DNA of 64,000 bases from Croceimicrobium sp965658275 (lineage in GTDB: Bacteria; Bacteroidota; Bacteroidia; Flavobacteriales; Schleiferiaceae): contig CBFHRN010000003.1 in assembly GCA_965658275.1 (NCBI GenBank), forward strand, positions 26,843-90,842, read 5' to 3'. The notes below the pieces were generated by a model. That model ran no database searches, was not told the origin of the DNA, and saw only the letters and a program-made list of their open reading frames with translations. Positions 44,188 through 52,770 of this stretch are shown here, in pieces. Each line of letters opens with the position of its first letter. Position 1 is the stretch's first letter. The position numbers were made by a program, and so were the translations under genes.

Positions 44188-45322
44188 TCCTAAAACTAAA
44201 TTCACTATTGTGAAGTCGGATCTTAAAATTTGCTTTCTGTCCTACATCTAGGGAATCTTCTGTCTCTATTACCCCTCCACTAAACTCTTGAATACCATGC
44301 AAATGAGCCAAATCTCCAATATCATCAATCAAATAGCTTTCTAATAAAACGCCTTTATCCAAATCTGCTGCTTCCTTTAACATCAGGGCGATATCTACCT
44401 TAGAGCCCTGGTGGTTCAAATCTCGAAATACGATATCCCTTAAAATTTGATGGTTTTCGGGAATCTCAAAGTAATCCTTCTTGTTAGCATCTCTCCAAGA
44501 GCCACTGGCAATTGACTCCAATGCGACTTTTAAGCCCTCTTTTATAAGTAATCTTGCCTTTTTACGATTAGGATCAGATGGAAAAGCGCCTGCTTCAAAA
44601 AGAATCGCGGGAACACCCATTTTCATCAGATTGTCACCTAGGGCTCTCGGATAAAACTCATCGGTGTAGCGCCCGAAGTGGCCAGGAGCTAAATTTGAGA
44701 TGTTATTATGAATGTGTGCGATTAACTGCATCGCTTTTTCACGAAAGGGAGTGATACTTCTAGCCACATCTGCTGAAGGGGCCAAAAAACTTAGGGTCGC
44801 CGTCTTTTCCGTAGTGCCTGCCGAAAAAATACTTCGCTGATCATGCAAGTTAAAGGCCCAGTGAGGTTTAAACTCTTCGAGACTCTCGAAGAACAAGCGA
44901 CTTTCCTCTGCGCTTTTAACCAAAACATCTCTATTTAGATCAATGCCTAAGGCATTTCTTCGTCTAAAGCGTTCAGCTCCATCAGGATTCAGCATAATGA
45001 TAAATCGAAAGCTTAGCTGATCGTGTAAGTCCTTTAAACCTCCATTGAGCATTTCCTCACAAAGGTCCAATAAAGCTAAACTAGCTGTTGGTTCATTACC
45101 GTGCATTTGCGACCATGCTAAAACTCTATGAGCTCCATTTCCCCAGTCAAGAGCATAAATAGGCCTGCCTTCCTGTGACTTACCTATTTCTTTCAAATCG
45201 AATTGAGCCTGTTCTGCCATGAAATTCCAAAAGGCCGAAAGATCCTTCGGTCGCAACCATCGACCTTCAAAATCATGGCCAGGAACTCTAATTATTTTCG
45301 CATTAGTGGACTCGTTTGACAT
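44174..45322 (-). CDS. M14-family zinc carboxypeptidase-like protein
   Basis: 382 residues. The metal motif is HGNEPT (His and Glu ligands) in WSQMHGNEPTASLALLDL, the third ligand is in FNLHDQRSIFSAG, and the catalytic Glu lies in ILFEAGAFPSD, so the active site is complete. IMLNPDGAERFRRRNALGID is the substrate-binding Asn-Arg region of M14 enzymes. There is no signal peptide, so it is probably cytoplasmic, unusual for this family. A C-terminal extra domain of about 100 residues follows. Co-oriented with the aldehyde dehydrogenase. Confidence 0.87.
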   Translation of the reverse strand: MSNESTNAKIIRVPGHDFEGRWLRPKDLSAFWNFMAEQAQFDLKEIGKSQEGRPIYALDWGNGAHRVLAWSQMHGNEPTASLALLDLCEEMLNGGLKDLHDQLSFRFIIMLNPDGAERFRRRNALGIDLNRDVLVKSAEESRLFFESLEEFKPHWAFNLHDQRSIFSAGTTEKTATLSFLAPSADVARSITPFREKAMQLIAHIHNNISNLAPGHFGRYTDEFYPRALGDNLMKMGVPAILFEAGAFPSDPNRKKARLLIKEGLKVALESIASGSWRDANKKDYFEIPENHQILRDIVFRDLNHQGSKVDIALMLKEAADLDKGVLLESYLIDDIGDLAHLHGIQEFSGGVIETEDSLDVGQKANFKIRLHNSEFSFRNGEL

Positions 45323-45445
45323 AGTTGAAATCTATCTCTTTTTGGAAAATGGTGAATACCTTACAAATATGCTTAATATGATAATGCGATGCTTTAATTA
45401 AACCAAGAAATAGACTTAATTTCGGAGCATTAAAGCATAATACAG

Positions 45446-46765
45446 ATGAAGAATATTATATTAAGCATCACTTTAGCATTAACATCCTTAACTACTGCTG
45501 CACAATCTAGTAAGGTTTTATCAGGACCTATGTTAGGGTACGCGGAAATGCGGGAAGCCGTGGTTTGGATCCAATTGAAAGAAGCTAGCCAAGTAAAGCT
45601 ACGTTTTTGGGAAAGTCATCAAGCCGAGCCAGAATTCAAATGGACTAAAACAGTAGGCACCTCTGCATCTACCGCTAACACAGCTAAACTTTATCTTCAA
45701 AACTTAGAGCCAGGCAAAACCTACACCTATGAAGTATGGGTTAATGAAGAAAAACAAGATTTCGACTACCCCCTACTCCTAAGCACAGAGCCACTTTGGG
45801 ACTACCGTACTGAACCTCCAGCTTTCAAAATTGCATTAGGGTCCTGTAACTACATCAATGAAGAGGCTTACGATCGTCCTGGAACACCTTACGGCGGCTC
45901 CTACGAGATCTTTAATAGCATTACGAGTAAAAACCCAGAAGCAATGCTTTGGATGGGAGATAACACCTATTTACGTCCTGCCGACTGGTGGACTCGAAGT
46001 GGCTACCTCGCCCGTTATACCCACACTAGATCCCTCCCTGAGATTCAGGAACTGCTTGCAGCCTGTCCGAACTACGCCATTTGGGACGATCATGATTTTG
46101 GTCCAAATGACGCATCTGGGAGCTGGATCCATAAGGATTTAGCCCTCGAGGTATTCCAATTATTCTGGGCGAATCCAAGTTTCGGATACCGAGAAATGCC
46201 CTCCACCTTTAGCGCCTTTAATTTCAGAGACTGTGATTTTATAATGCTAGACAATCGCTTTTACCGCACAGAAACCACGAAGCAAGGCGATATTTATGAA
46301 GAACAAATGTTTGGAAAAAAGCAAATCGACCTTATGATAGATCTGCTTAAACAAAGTAAAGCACCCTTCAAATTTGTTTTAAGCGGTGGTCAAATCCTTA
46401 ATAATGCTAAGGTTTACGAGAATTTCAGCAATTATGAGGACGAGCGCAACTACATGCTAGATCGCATCGCAGATGAGGAAATAGAAAATGTGATTTTCTT
46501 GAGTGGAGACCGTCACCATAGCGAAGTAATGGAAATGGAACTGGAAAATGGTATTGTAATTTATGAATTCACCGTATCACCCCTCACAAGCAGCGCCAAC
46601 AAAAATGTAAAAGAAGTGAACGATTACCGAGTTGCTGGATCTTTAATCCAAGAACGGAACTTTGCCACTATTGAAGTAGAAGGACCACGCAAGTCAAGAA
46701 GTTTAAAACTTCAATTCTTTTCAAGTGCAGGAGAGTTGATTTATGAATACAAGTTAAACCCTTAG
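45446..46765 (+). CDS. PhoD-like alkaline phosphatase/phosphodiesterase, secreted
   Basis: 439 residues: signal peptide ending TTAAQ (about 1-19), an N-terminal fibronectin-like domain (EMREAVVWIQL, NLEPGKTYTYEVWVNE), then a metallophosphatase core with the PhoD motifs: IALGSCNYIN, MLWMGDNTYLRPADWW, YAIWDDHDFGPNDASGSW and FLSGDRHHSEVMEME, which supply the iron/calcium ligands. A C-terminal beta region follows. It would release phosphate from organic esters in the periplasm; substrate unknown. Confidence 0.9.
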   Translation: MKNIILSITLALTSLTTAAQSSKVLSGPMLGYAEMREAVVWIQLKEASQVKLRFWESHQAEPEFKWTKTVGTSASTANTAKLYLQNLEPGKTYTYEVWVNEEKQDFDYPLLLSTEPLWDYRTEPPAFKIALGSCNYINEEAYDRPGTPYGGSYEIFNSITSKNPEAMLWMGDNTYLRPADWWTRSGYLARYTHTRSLPEIQELLAACPNYAIWDDHDFGPNDASGSWIHKDLALEVFQLFWANPSFGYREMPSTFSAFNFRDCDFIMLDNRFYRTETTKQGDIYEEQMFGKKQIDLMIDLLKQSKAPFKFVLSGGQILNNAKVYENFSNYEDERNYMLDRIADEEIENVIFLSGDRHHSEVMEMELENGIVIYEFTVSPLTSSANKNVKEVNDYRVAGSLIQERNFATIEVEGPRKSRSLKLQFFSSAGELIYEYKLNP

Positions 46766-46791
46766 TATATAAAAGTATTTTTTCATCAATT

Positions 46792-46829
46792 AAAGCGCTG
46801 TTCCTCAGGAGGTAATAGCGCTTTTTTTT
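46792..46829 (+). terminator. Rho-independent terminator after the PhoD-like gene
   Basis: Eight-base stem AAAGCGCT at 46792-46799 with AGCGCTTT at 46817-46824, 17-base loop including the inner palindrome CCTCAGGAGG, and a run of eight T at 46822-46829. Confidence 0.8.
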
Positions 46830-46852
46830 AGGCTTCAATTTAGGTTACTATT

Positions 46853-46890
46853 TACTTTTGTATATACATTTGTAAAAATTCTTACATTTG
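46853..46890 (+). promoter_or_regulatory. Promoter/operator region of the XRE gene
   Basis: Contains TACTTTTG (46853-46860), TACATTTG (46865-46872) and TACATTTG (46883-46890), three matches to the -7 consensus; the last lies 13 bases before the ATG and is the best -7 candidate. TTTGTATATACATTTGT at 46857-46873, whose centre TGTATATACA is a perfect palindrome, recurs twice inside the following gene. It would overlap the -33 region of the last promoter, the place for a self-repression operator. Confidence 0.6.
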
Positions 46891-46903
46891 AAAAAAAGTA
46901 ATT

Positions 46904-47395
46904 ATGGACGCGGTGGCAACTCGAATACAAGAACTTATTAACTCTTTAGGTATAAGCAATAAGGACTTTGCGGAAAAGATTGATATCTCCCCTGCTATTA
47001 TCAGCCATGTCCTTAGTGGCAGAAATAAAGCTTCTCTGCATCTAATAAGCCAAATAACAAATGTATATACAAATGTTAATTTAGCTTATTTACTTCATGG
47101 CACGGGTGGTTTATTTAACGCAAATAAAAATCAGCCCATAAGTCCAACTCAGAGTAACGAGCCTCCCCTTCCATCCGGAGCGAGGTACGTGGCAGTCCCA
47201 CAAGGCGCGCCGGTCTACAAATCATTACAGGAAGAGGAGCCTGAGGAGGATTCAATACGTAAACTTGATGAAATTGAGACCCCAGAAAGTAAATCAACAA
47301 ATGTATATACAAATGTTAATCGAGAAGAATCTAAGAGTATAGAGCGAATCGTAATCTTTTATACTGATAAAAGCTTTGAAGAATACCGTCCATAG
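46904..47395 (+). CDS. XRE-family helix-turn-helix regulator
   Basis: 163 residues. The HTH is at about 7-60: IQELINSLGISNKDFAEKID, SPAIISHVLSGRNKASLHLI, followed by VNLAYLLHGTGGLF, the usual Bacteroidota extension. A Pro/Glu-rich linker of about 60 residues leads to a conserved end, RIVIFYTDKSFEEYRP. TNVYTNVN occurs at residues 52-59 and again at 132-139, encoded by identical DNA. The same DNA motif sits in the promoter, so it probably binds and represses itself. Function of regulated genes unknown. Confidence 0.85.
   Translation: MDAVATRIQELINSLGISNKDFAEKIDISPAIISHVLSGRNKASLHLISQITNVYTNVNLAYLLHGTGGLFNANKNQPISPTQSNEPPLPSGARYVAVPQGAPVYKSLQEEEPEEDSIRKLDEIETPESKSTNVYTNVNREESKSIERIVIFYTDKSFEEYRP
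47056..47080 (+). repeat. 25-bp repeat, copy 1, inside the XRE gene
   Basis: Identical to copy 2 at 47296-47320 (240 bases away, same reading frame). It contains two ACAAATGT octamers around the palindrome TGTATATACA and encodes TNVYTNVN. On the opposite strand it reads TTTGTATATACATTTGT as in the promoter. Confidence 0.85.
47296..47320 (+). repeat. 25-bp repeat, copy 2, inside the XRE gene
   Basis: Exact duplicate of 47056-47080, lying in the linker region of the protein where family members need no such sequence. The flanks differ, so the conserved block is only the 25 bases. Confidence 0.85.
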
Positions 47396-47442
47396 CTTTT
47401 ATTTCTCTTAATCCTTCTTAACTTTGTAGGAGATACCTTGAT

Positions 47443-47979
47443 ATGAAAAAGCACTTAGTTTATACCCTTGGCCTCATTGCATTGGCAATGCTTAGTCGTC
47501 TTATCCCCCACTGGCCCAATTTTACCGCAGCCATCGCTGTAGCATTTACAGGAGGCCTTTTGTTTGGTAAGCGTATGGAAGCTTTACTCATTCCTCTAGT
47601 AGTCCTATTTTTTAGTGATCTAGTGATCAATAATATTATCTACGCGGGTGAAGGCTTCACCTTTTTCACCTCAGGTTTCGGGTATATCTATGGATCTTAC
47701 GTGCTCATTGCACTGCTTGGTATTGTTGGATCCAAAGGGTCGCGAATCGCGAAAGCCATTGGCGCAGGAACTGGAGCATTAGTTTTTTACCTGATTACCA
47801 ATTTTGGCGCATGGCTTGCAAACCCAATGTACAGTCAGGACCTAGCGGGTCTATTCAGTTCGTATTCTGCGGGTTTACCGTTTTTATTGAATAGCCTTAC
47901 CTCCACCTTGTTTTACGGGGTTTTGATTGCGGCGCTTAAAGTGGTTTATGATAATTCTAGAAGTCTGGCTCAAGCATAG
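47443..47979 (+). CDS. DUF6580-family integral membrane protein
   Basis: 178 residues with about five membrane segments. The opening ALAMLSRLIPHWPNFTAAIA and GGLLFGKRMEALLIPLVVLF, then FFSDLVINNIIYAGEGFTFF, match the DUF6580 family, which has the hydrophobicity and small loops of the substrate-binding S subunits of ECF transporters. A transport role, for instance in vitamin uptake, is inference; no ECF ATPase is visible nearby. Ends with a terminator and converges on the CobT-like gene. Confidence 0.8.
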   Translation: MKKHLVYTLGLIALAMLSRLIPHWPNFTAAIAVAFTGGLLFGKRMEALLIPLVVLFFSDLVINNIIYAGEGFTFFTSGFGYIYGSYVLIALLGIVGSKGSRIAKAIGAGTGALVFYLITNFGAWLANPMYSQDLAGLFSSYSAGLPFLLNSLTSTLFYGVLIAALKVVYDNSRSLAQA

Positions 47980-48000
47980 ACTCAGCTAAATAATATTCGA

Positions 48001-48028
48001 AAAGCTTCCTTCTTGGGAGCTTTTTTTA
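48001..48028 (+). terminator. Rho-independent terminator after the DUF6580 gene
   Basis: Ten-base stem AAAAGCTTCC at 48001-48010 with GGGAGCTTTT at 48016-48025 (one G-T pair), five-base loop, then more T. Confidence 0.75.
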
Positions 48029-49039
48029 TGCTTGGTTATTCAGCGACTTTAATTCATTCTGAAGTAGAGCCCAAAGTAGAAAAAGTGACTCCCCTTCAAT
48101 TCTATTGGGGTATTCATCATTTAGAGACAGGGCTGAGAAGCTTAGAAGTTTCAGGAATGTGTCGTCCAAGCAGAAACCATAGAATTGAACATTAGGGTTA
48201 ATTGCAGCGGCGTACTCCCACATTATTGATGCCATTAAGTCACTACAAACGAAAGGTATCTTTAATTCGGAACAGCGCAGAATGGCCCCAATTAAGGCGG
48301 CGGCTTCAAAGCCTCCATAAAAGCACAAGTTATGAAAGGGCTCGTGGCTGAGAGGATTGCTTTTAAAGGACTTATCAATAAGCTCTAGCTCTTCCGCTAA
48401 CCAATCTATGTTCACAAGCTTAGAAAGCTCTAAAATGGACTCCTGAGGCTTCAAGGCCTTTAATAAGGCCAAGGCACTTCCTTCACCGCCTTCTGCGGCT
48501 GAAGAAAGAAAGACTAAGTCAACCTCATGGTAATGTGCTCGATCGATAAACTTTTTACCTATATCAAAGGCTTGATGCAAGTCCTCATCGGTCATTGCTG
48601 GATAAGCGCTGAATGACTCTGTGCCGGCCTTCACCTTCGAGCTCACCAGTTTATTGGAATGATTGAGCCAAAAGTTAAAATTAGACTCAAAGGAATATTT
48701 AAGCCCAACATCAATAAAATAGTGCTTTAAACCCTGCTGCGGGTTTTGATCAATAAGACTCTTCTTATTTAAACACACAAGTGCTTTTTCAGCAATTTTT
48801 CGGCGCCCGCCTTTTGCTTTAAGATGTTTTGAGATGCCATGATCCGAAAGAAATACAAAACTCTCGGCTTTGAGTAAGCCGAAGGATGGCTTGGACTTAA
48901 TAAAGGCTAGCTTCTCGAAAAAACGAAGGTGACGCTTAGAATACAAGGCCGTCTCTTCCCTCTCCAAAACTTTTAGAAAACTTGGGAAAGTAGGTTTAGG
49001 CTCTTCTATGTTAAACTGACGATTACTTAAAAGCGACAT
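48026..49039 (-). CDS. Divergent CobT-like nicotinate-nucleotide:dimethylbenzimidazole phosphoribosyltransferase
   Basis: 337 residues. CobT attaches the lower ligand of cobamides to ribose. Matching blocks: VFLSDHGISKH (usual DHGV), FIDVGLKYSF, KVKAGTESFSAYPAMTDEDL (usual AMT block), FYGGFEAAALIGAILRCSE, and IPFVCSDLMASIMWEYAAAI. The usual phosphate-binding EMGIGNTT region is replaced by SSAAEGGEGSALALL, and the N-terminal DxLTKPPGSLG is not evident. IEGESLFLLWALL near the C-terminus may hold the catalytic Glu. Overlaps the preceding lipoprotein gene by 17 bases. A relative with altered activity is possible. Confidence 0.75.
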   Translation of the reverse strand: MSLLSNRQFNIEEPKPTFPSFLKVLEREETALYSKRHLRFFEKLAFIKSKPSFGLLKAESFVFLSDHGISKHLKAKGGRRKIAEKALVCLNKKSLIDQNPQQGLKHYFIDVGLKYSFESNFNFWLNHSNKLVSSKVKAGTESFSAYPAMTDEDLHQAFDIGKKFIDRAHYHEVDLVFLSSAAEGGEGSALALLKALKPQESILELSKLVNIDWLAEELELIDKSFKSNPLSHEPFHNLCFYGGFEAAALIGAILRCSELKIPFVCSDLMASIMWEYAAAINPNVQFYGFCLDDTFLKLLSFSALSLNDEYPNRIEGESLFLLWALLQNELKSLNNQA

Positions 49040-50138
49040 CTCTAGGCTTAACCCCTATGCGAATGCTGGTTTTCAAATTTCCAACAGGGTCAAATACTTG
49101 TAAATCCCCGTCCTTATTGATGTCGTTAGGAGTTCGCAAGCCATATAGCTCTTGATCAATGGCATCAAAAGCAATATTGTAGTAATTACCTGTAACGATG
49201 GGGTTTTCACTTACCCTATTCGCATTGATAGACATGTAATAAATGTTACCCGTTGGGTTATCACCAACGTAATATAAATTATTACCATTCGGATCATAGC
49301 TTAAGCTATGTGGTTTTAACTGATTGTCCGTGAAGTACATAACCGTGTCCGGAGTGATCGCTAGGCTACTGTCGATTGCCATTTGAAGGGTATCCAAATT
49401 ATATTTCCATATAGAGCCAATACCACTTATTGCTGGATTAGCCGCATTGAAATCACCGGCACAAAGTATGTACATGTTGTTATCATTGTCCACTACCATA
49501 CTATTGGGGAAGCGACCAACATTTAATTTGGTAATCAAGGTATCTACACCTGTACGAATAATTGCAATGGTGCTATCCATTACCACTGCATCTCCAGTAA
49601 TCGCCACAAAAGCAAGGTCTTCGTGCACCGCAATTGCAGTTGGATTGGTTCCGTAAAAAACAAACTCCTCAACTAAGTTTTGATTGAGAGGGTTCACAAT
49701 ATAAACGCCCTCTAGCTCCGCGGAGCTCACATAATAACGATTGGTAGCAGTCTTAGCAACCTTGTTGATGCGCAATAAGTTAGGAGTCGCACCAAGTAAA
49801 CTATAGTCGTCTAAATCGGCAAATACAATTTTGTTGGAACCGGGTAGCACAAAGCTCAAAATGCGATTTTCGGCATCTATCATCATATCACTCATCTGCG
49901 AGCCCATTGGATTAATATTGGCCTTCCTATACAGATTGTTCTCAACTTGCTGATTGGTAATATTATATGAAGCTAAACTACTAATCCCATTAGGGGAAAC
50001 ACCTTCAATCCCAATTAATGCCGTACGCTGGCCAGGAACATTGGTTCCACCACCAGCTGGATCATCAGTACTTGGCTCGTCTTCACAAGAGCTTAGTCCA
50101 AAAAGGATGGCCCCAAATACAAATAAAAGTTTCTTCAT
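49023..50138 (-). CDS. Beta-propeller lipoprotein (DUF5074/BtuG-like)
   Basis: 371 residues. Lipoprotein signal (LFVFGAILFGLSSC, Cys about 18), a Pro/Gly linker, then repeated blades with NPTAIAVHEDLAFVAITGD, FPNSMVVDNDNNMYILCAGD and KPHSLSYDPNGNNLYYVGDN, a YncE/YVTN-like propeller ending IGVKPRDVAFK. In Bacteroides the surface propeller BtuG binds vitamin B12; the neighbouring CobT-like gene and translational overlap make that role attractive, but it is inference. No cobalamin riboswitch is seen in the 64 bases before it. Confidence 0.78.
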   Translation of the reverse strand: MKKLLFVFGAILFGLSSCEDEPSTDDPAGGGTNVPGQRTALIGIEGVSPNGISSLASYNITNQQVENNLYRKANINPMGSQMSDMMIDAENRILSFVLPGSNKIVFADLDDYSLLGATPNLLRINKVAKTATNRYYVSSAELEGVYIVNPLNQNLVEEFVFYGTNPTAIAVHEDLAFVAITGDAVVMDSTIAIIRTGVDTLITKLNVGRFPNSMVVDNDNNMYILCAGDFNAANPAISGIGSIWKYNLDTLQMAIDSSLAITPDTVMYFTDNQLKPHSLSYDPNGNNLYYVGDNPTGNIYYMSINANRVSENPIVTGNYYNIAFDAIDQELYGLRTPNDINKDGDLQVFDPVGNLKTSIRIGVKPRDVAFK

Positions 50139-50202
50139 TTCAATAATTATTGACCGGTTAAAAATACAGGAAAGCCATCATATAGCAAGCGAATCCTGAA
50201 AT

Positions 50203-51858
50203 TTAAACATCCATTAAGGCTCTAGCATTAGCCAAAGCCGCCTCACTCGGATGGTCTCCACTTAATAGACGCGCAATCTCTGTTTCACGTTGGATTTGAT
50301 CCAGAGGTATTAAAGTGGTGAGGGTGCTTACACTAGAACTTAACTTCTCTACTTTTAAGTGCTGCTGGGCCTTTGCGGCAATTTGAGCAAGATGACTAAT
50401 GCTGATGACTTGTAGGTTTTTAGCCATCCCAACTAAAATCTGCGCGATTTTCAAGGCCGTTTCACCGCTCACACCGGTGTCAATCTCGTCGAAGACAATG
50501 GTAGCCAAGCTTTTCGATTGCGAAAGGACCGCTTTTAATGCGAGCATAACGCGCGACAACTCTCCACCTGAGGCCACTTTCGACAAGACCTGTAAAGGCA
50601 TTCCGGGATTGGCAGAAAACAAGAATTTAAGGCTATCCTTCCCGCTTAAACGATAAGCGTCTTCCTCTTCCAATTGAATTTCGAATTTAGCCGCTTCCAT
50701 ATTAAGCTCCTTCAATAGATCCTGCATGGTTGCAACCAATTCAGGAATGCATTTCAAGCGGGCTTCACGGAGCTCTTTGGCTGCTAACTCCAGTGATTTC
50801 CCGCTTTCTTCAAGCTTGACTTCCAGTTCTTTAATATGTTCTTCTCTAGCTTCTGCGGTATGAATTTTTGACTCCAATTCGTCACGCTTCGTAATTAGTT
50901 CGTCCGCATTTGAAACTAAATGCTTTTTCTGCAACCCTATTAAAAGACTTAATCGCTCGTCTAGTCGTTCCTTTTCTCTAGGGTCGAAGTTGGACTCCAT
51001 TCCATAAGACTCTAATTCCTGTCGGAGGTCTTCAAAATCGATCCGAATACTTTCGGCACGAACAGAAAGTTCTTTTAAGATGGGTGAATAATTACTTAAG
51101 CCTTCAAGATTTTGCTTCAATTGTCTTAGCATTTCGCTAATCCCAATGGGCTCACCTTCTGCCAATTGCAATGAATCCTGCAATTTCTCTTCAATCGTAC
51201 CAGCATGCTCTAAGAAGTTGAGCTTTTTCTCGAGCTCCTCCTCCTCCCCTGGAATCAATTTGCTTTGTTCCAATTCCTCAAACAAGAACTGGAGATAATC
51301 TCGATCTCCGCCTTCTGCCAATTGACTCTCGCGAAGTTGCCTCAACTCTGACTCAAGGGCGGTCCAATCTGCATAGGCAGCCTTGTATGTTGCGATCGCA
51401 CGCTCATGCTTTCCATAAGCATCAATTAGATCCAGTTGAAAATCCTTGTCCTTTAATAAAAGCGTGTCGTGCTGACTGTGAATATCTATCAAATGGGCAC
51501 TGAGAGCAGAAAGTTGATCCAAACGCACGGGACTATCATTCACAAATGCTCGAGATTTGCCACTCGGTAATATTTCCCGCCTTATAATTGTATCTGTCTC
51601 AAAATCAAGTTCGAGAGTTTCAAATAGGTTTTGATATTGATTGGCATTAAGCTTAAACTCGCCTTCTATAATGCATTTTTTGCTCTTATCACGTAATGCC
51701 TTGAGATCTGCGCGAACCCCTAAAAGATGTGATAATGCACCGAGAATAATTGATTTCCCCGCACCAGTTTCCCCAGTAATAACGGTGAAACCCGGACTTA
51801 AAGCTAAATCCAGGCTTTCTATCAGTGCAAAATTCTTGACTTTTAAATCCTTTAGCAT
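50203..51858 (-). CDS. recN: DNA repair protein RecN
   Basis: SMC-like ATPase acting in double-strand break repair. 551 residues: Walker A GETGAGKSIILGAL at about 30-43, DIHSQHDTLLL, two long coiled-coil arms, then the C-terminal LSRVMLALKAVL signature and FDEIDTGVSGETALKIAQIL Walker B, closing with ISHLAQIAAKAQQHLKVEK. A -7 element TAAATTTG lies four bases upstream of the ATG, so it has its own promoter although genes run on the same strand. Confidence 0.95.
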   Translation of the reverse strand: MLKDLKVKNFALIESLDLALSPGFTVITGETGAGKSIILGALSHLLGVRADLKALRDKSKKCIIEGEFKLNANQYQNLFETLELDFETDTIIRREILPSGKSRAFVNDSPVRLDQLSALSAHLIDIHSQHDTLLLKDKDFQLDLIDAYGKHERAIATYKAAYADWTALESELRQLRESQLAEGGDRDYLQFLFEELEQSKLIPGEEEELEKKLNFLEHAGTIEEKLQDSLQLAEGEPIGISEMLRQLKQNLEGLSNYSPILKELSVRAESIRIDFEDLRQELESYGMESNFDPREKERLDERLSLLIGLQKKHLVSNADELITKRDELESKIHTAEAREEHIKELEVKLEESGKSLELAAKELREARLKCIPELVATMQDLLKELNMEAAKFEIQLEEEDAYRLSGKDSLKFLFSANPGMPLQVLSKVASGGELSRVMLALKAVLSQSKSLATIVFDEIDTGVSGETALKIAQILVGMAKNLQVISISHLAQIAAKAQQHLKVEKLSSSVSTLTTLIPLDQIQRETEIARLLSGDHPSEAALANARALMDV

Positions 51859-51862
51859 GAAG

Positions 51863-51870
51863 CAAATTTA
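51863..51870 (-). promoter_or_regulatory. -7 promoter element TAAATTTG for recN
   Basis: TAnnTTTG match on the minus strand four bases before the recN ATG and overlapping the DUF4835 stop codon. Confidence 0.45.
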
Positions 51871-52770
51871 GCTATTTCCCATGCTCTGATACGAATTCGC
51901 ATTATTAGGATCCAATTCGATTAATAGCTCTTTTAAATCACCCAATGGAATAGGTGCTCCATCATCAAAAATCTTGGTGATTTCGGATTGCTTAGAATCG
52001 AACCAGATTTGCAGTAAAAAGCTATTCCTACGTTGATCATTTACTTTTCTTAGCCCCATTAAGGCCTCTTTGATATTAAGCTTAGCTGTGCGCACCTTGC
52101 TTGGATCACTCATTAGATCTAAACCTTGACGATGATAGGTGTAAAGGCCCGTTCGGAAATTATCAAATGCCGGACTAGACAGGTTATCTACCAACCAAAA
52201 GCGATTTTTATTACTTCCTCCAAAACTATTCCAGCCCGCGAAGTTACTGGTAGAAGCCTGACCAACAATGTTTTGAGCTTCACTGTAATACTCTGTACCA
52301 CTCATCGGGGCATAGGTGTCATGATCCATCCCAATAATTATATAGGCGTAGAAAGCCAACACGCTGGTAAGGTTTGAAATGAAAGTATTTGGGGCAAAAT
52401 CTAATCGATCAAACTCGAGGTATTCAAAACTCAAATCATTGTCGCGATGAACTAGCACCGGAGATTGATAATCAGAATTGTGAATAGGACGGCTGTAAAA
52501 AACCTGAAGATTTCCGCTGAAGTTATTGTTGTTGCGATCCGTTATGGTAATCACAAATTGACATTCGATTCGTTCCTCAATTTTATAGGTCTCATTCGTC
52601 CATTTTCGATTATTCAAAAATTCTCGAATGGCAGTCTCCATAGTAGTAAAGAGCTGCTTATTCGTAGCTTGAATATTGGGTGTTAAAACCTGCACTCGAG
52701 CATTTAACTCTTGAGCACTTAGATTCGAACTAAACAGAATAATGGTCAATAAGGACATCCAATATTTCAT
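51868..52770 (-). CDS. DUF4835-family secreted protein (PorD-like)
   Basis: 300 residues with a signal peptide ending NLSAQ (about 1-19). DUF4835 features include ELNARVQVLTPNIQATNKQL, RIECQFVITITDR, FEYLEFDRLDFAPNTFISNL, and the compact GMDHDTYAPMSGTEYYSEAQ. Some databases name the family PorD and tie it to type IX secretion; that link is from family knowledge, not visible here. The start codon (52770 or ATG at 52758) lies within the end of coaBC, so they are coupled. Confidence 0.82.
   Translation of the reverse strand: MKYWMSLLTIILFSSNLSAQELNARVQVLTPNIQATNKQLFTTMETAIREFLNNRKWTNETYKIEERIECQFVITITDRNNNNFSGNLQVFYSRPIHNSDYQSPVLVHRDNDLSFEYLEFDRLDFAPNTFISNLTSVLAFYAYIIIGMDHDTYAPMSGTEYYSEAQNIVGQASTSNFAGWNSFGGSNKNRFWLVDNLSSPAFDNFRTGLYTYHRQGLDLMSDPSKVRTAKLNIKEALMGLRKVNDQRRNSFLLQIWFDSKQSEITKIFDDGAPIPLGDLKELLIELDPNNANSYQSMGNS

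Noticed and set aside
46865..47320. Considered a CRISPR or satellite array for the repeats in the XRE gene
   Set aside because: Only two exact copies 240 bases apart plus a promoter relative; no spacers or Cas genes; the repeats are in coding sequence.
48013..48195. 60-residue plus-strand frame after the DUF6580 gene
   Set aside because: It starts within the terminator hairpin and lies opposite the 3' end of the CobT-like gene.
50139..50202. Cobalamin riboswitch upstream of the propeller lipoprotein
   Set aside because: Only 64 bases are available and the B12-box pattern is not present.
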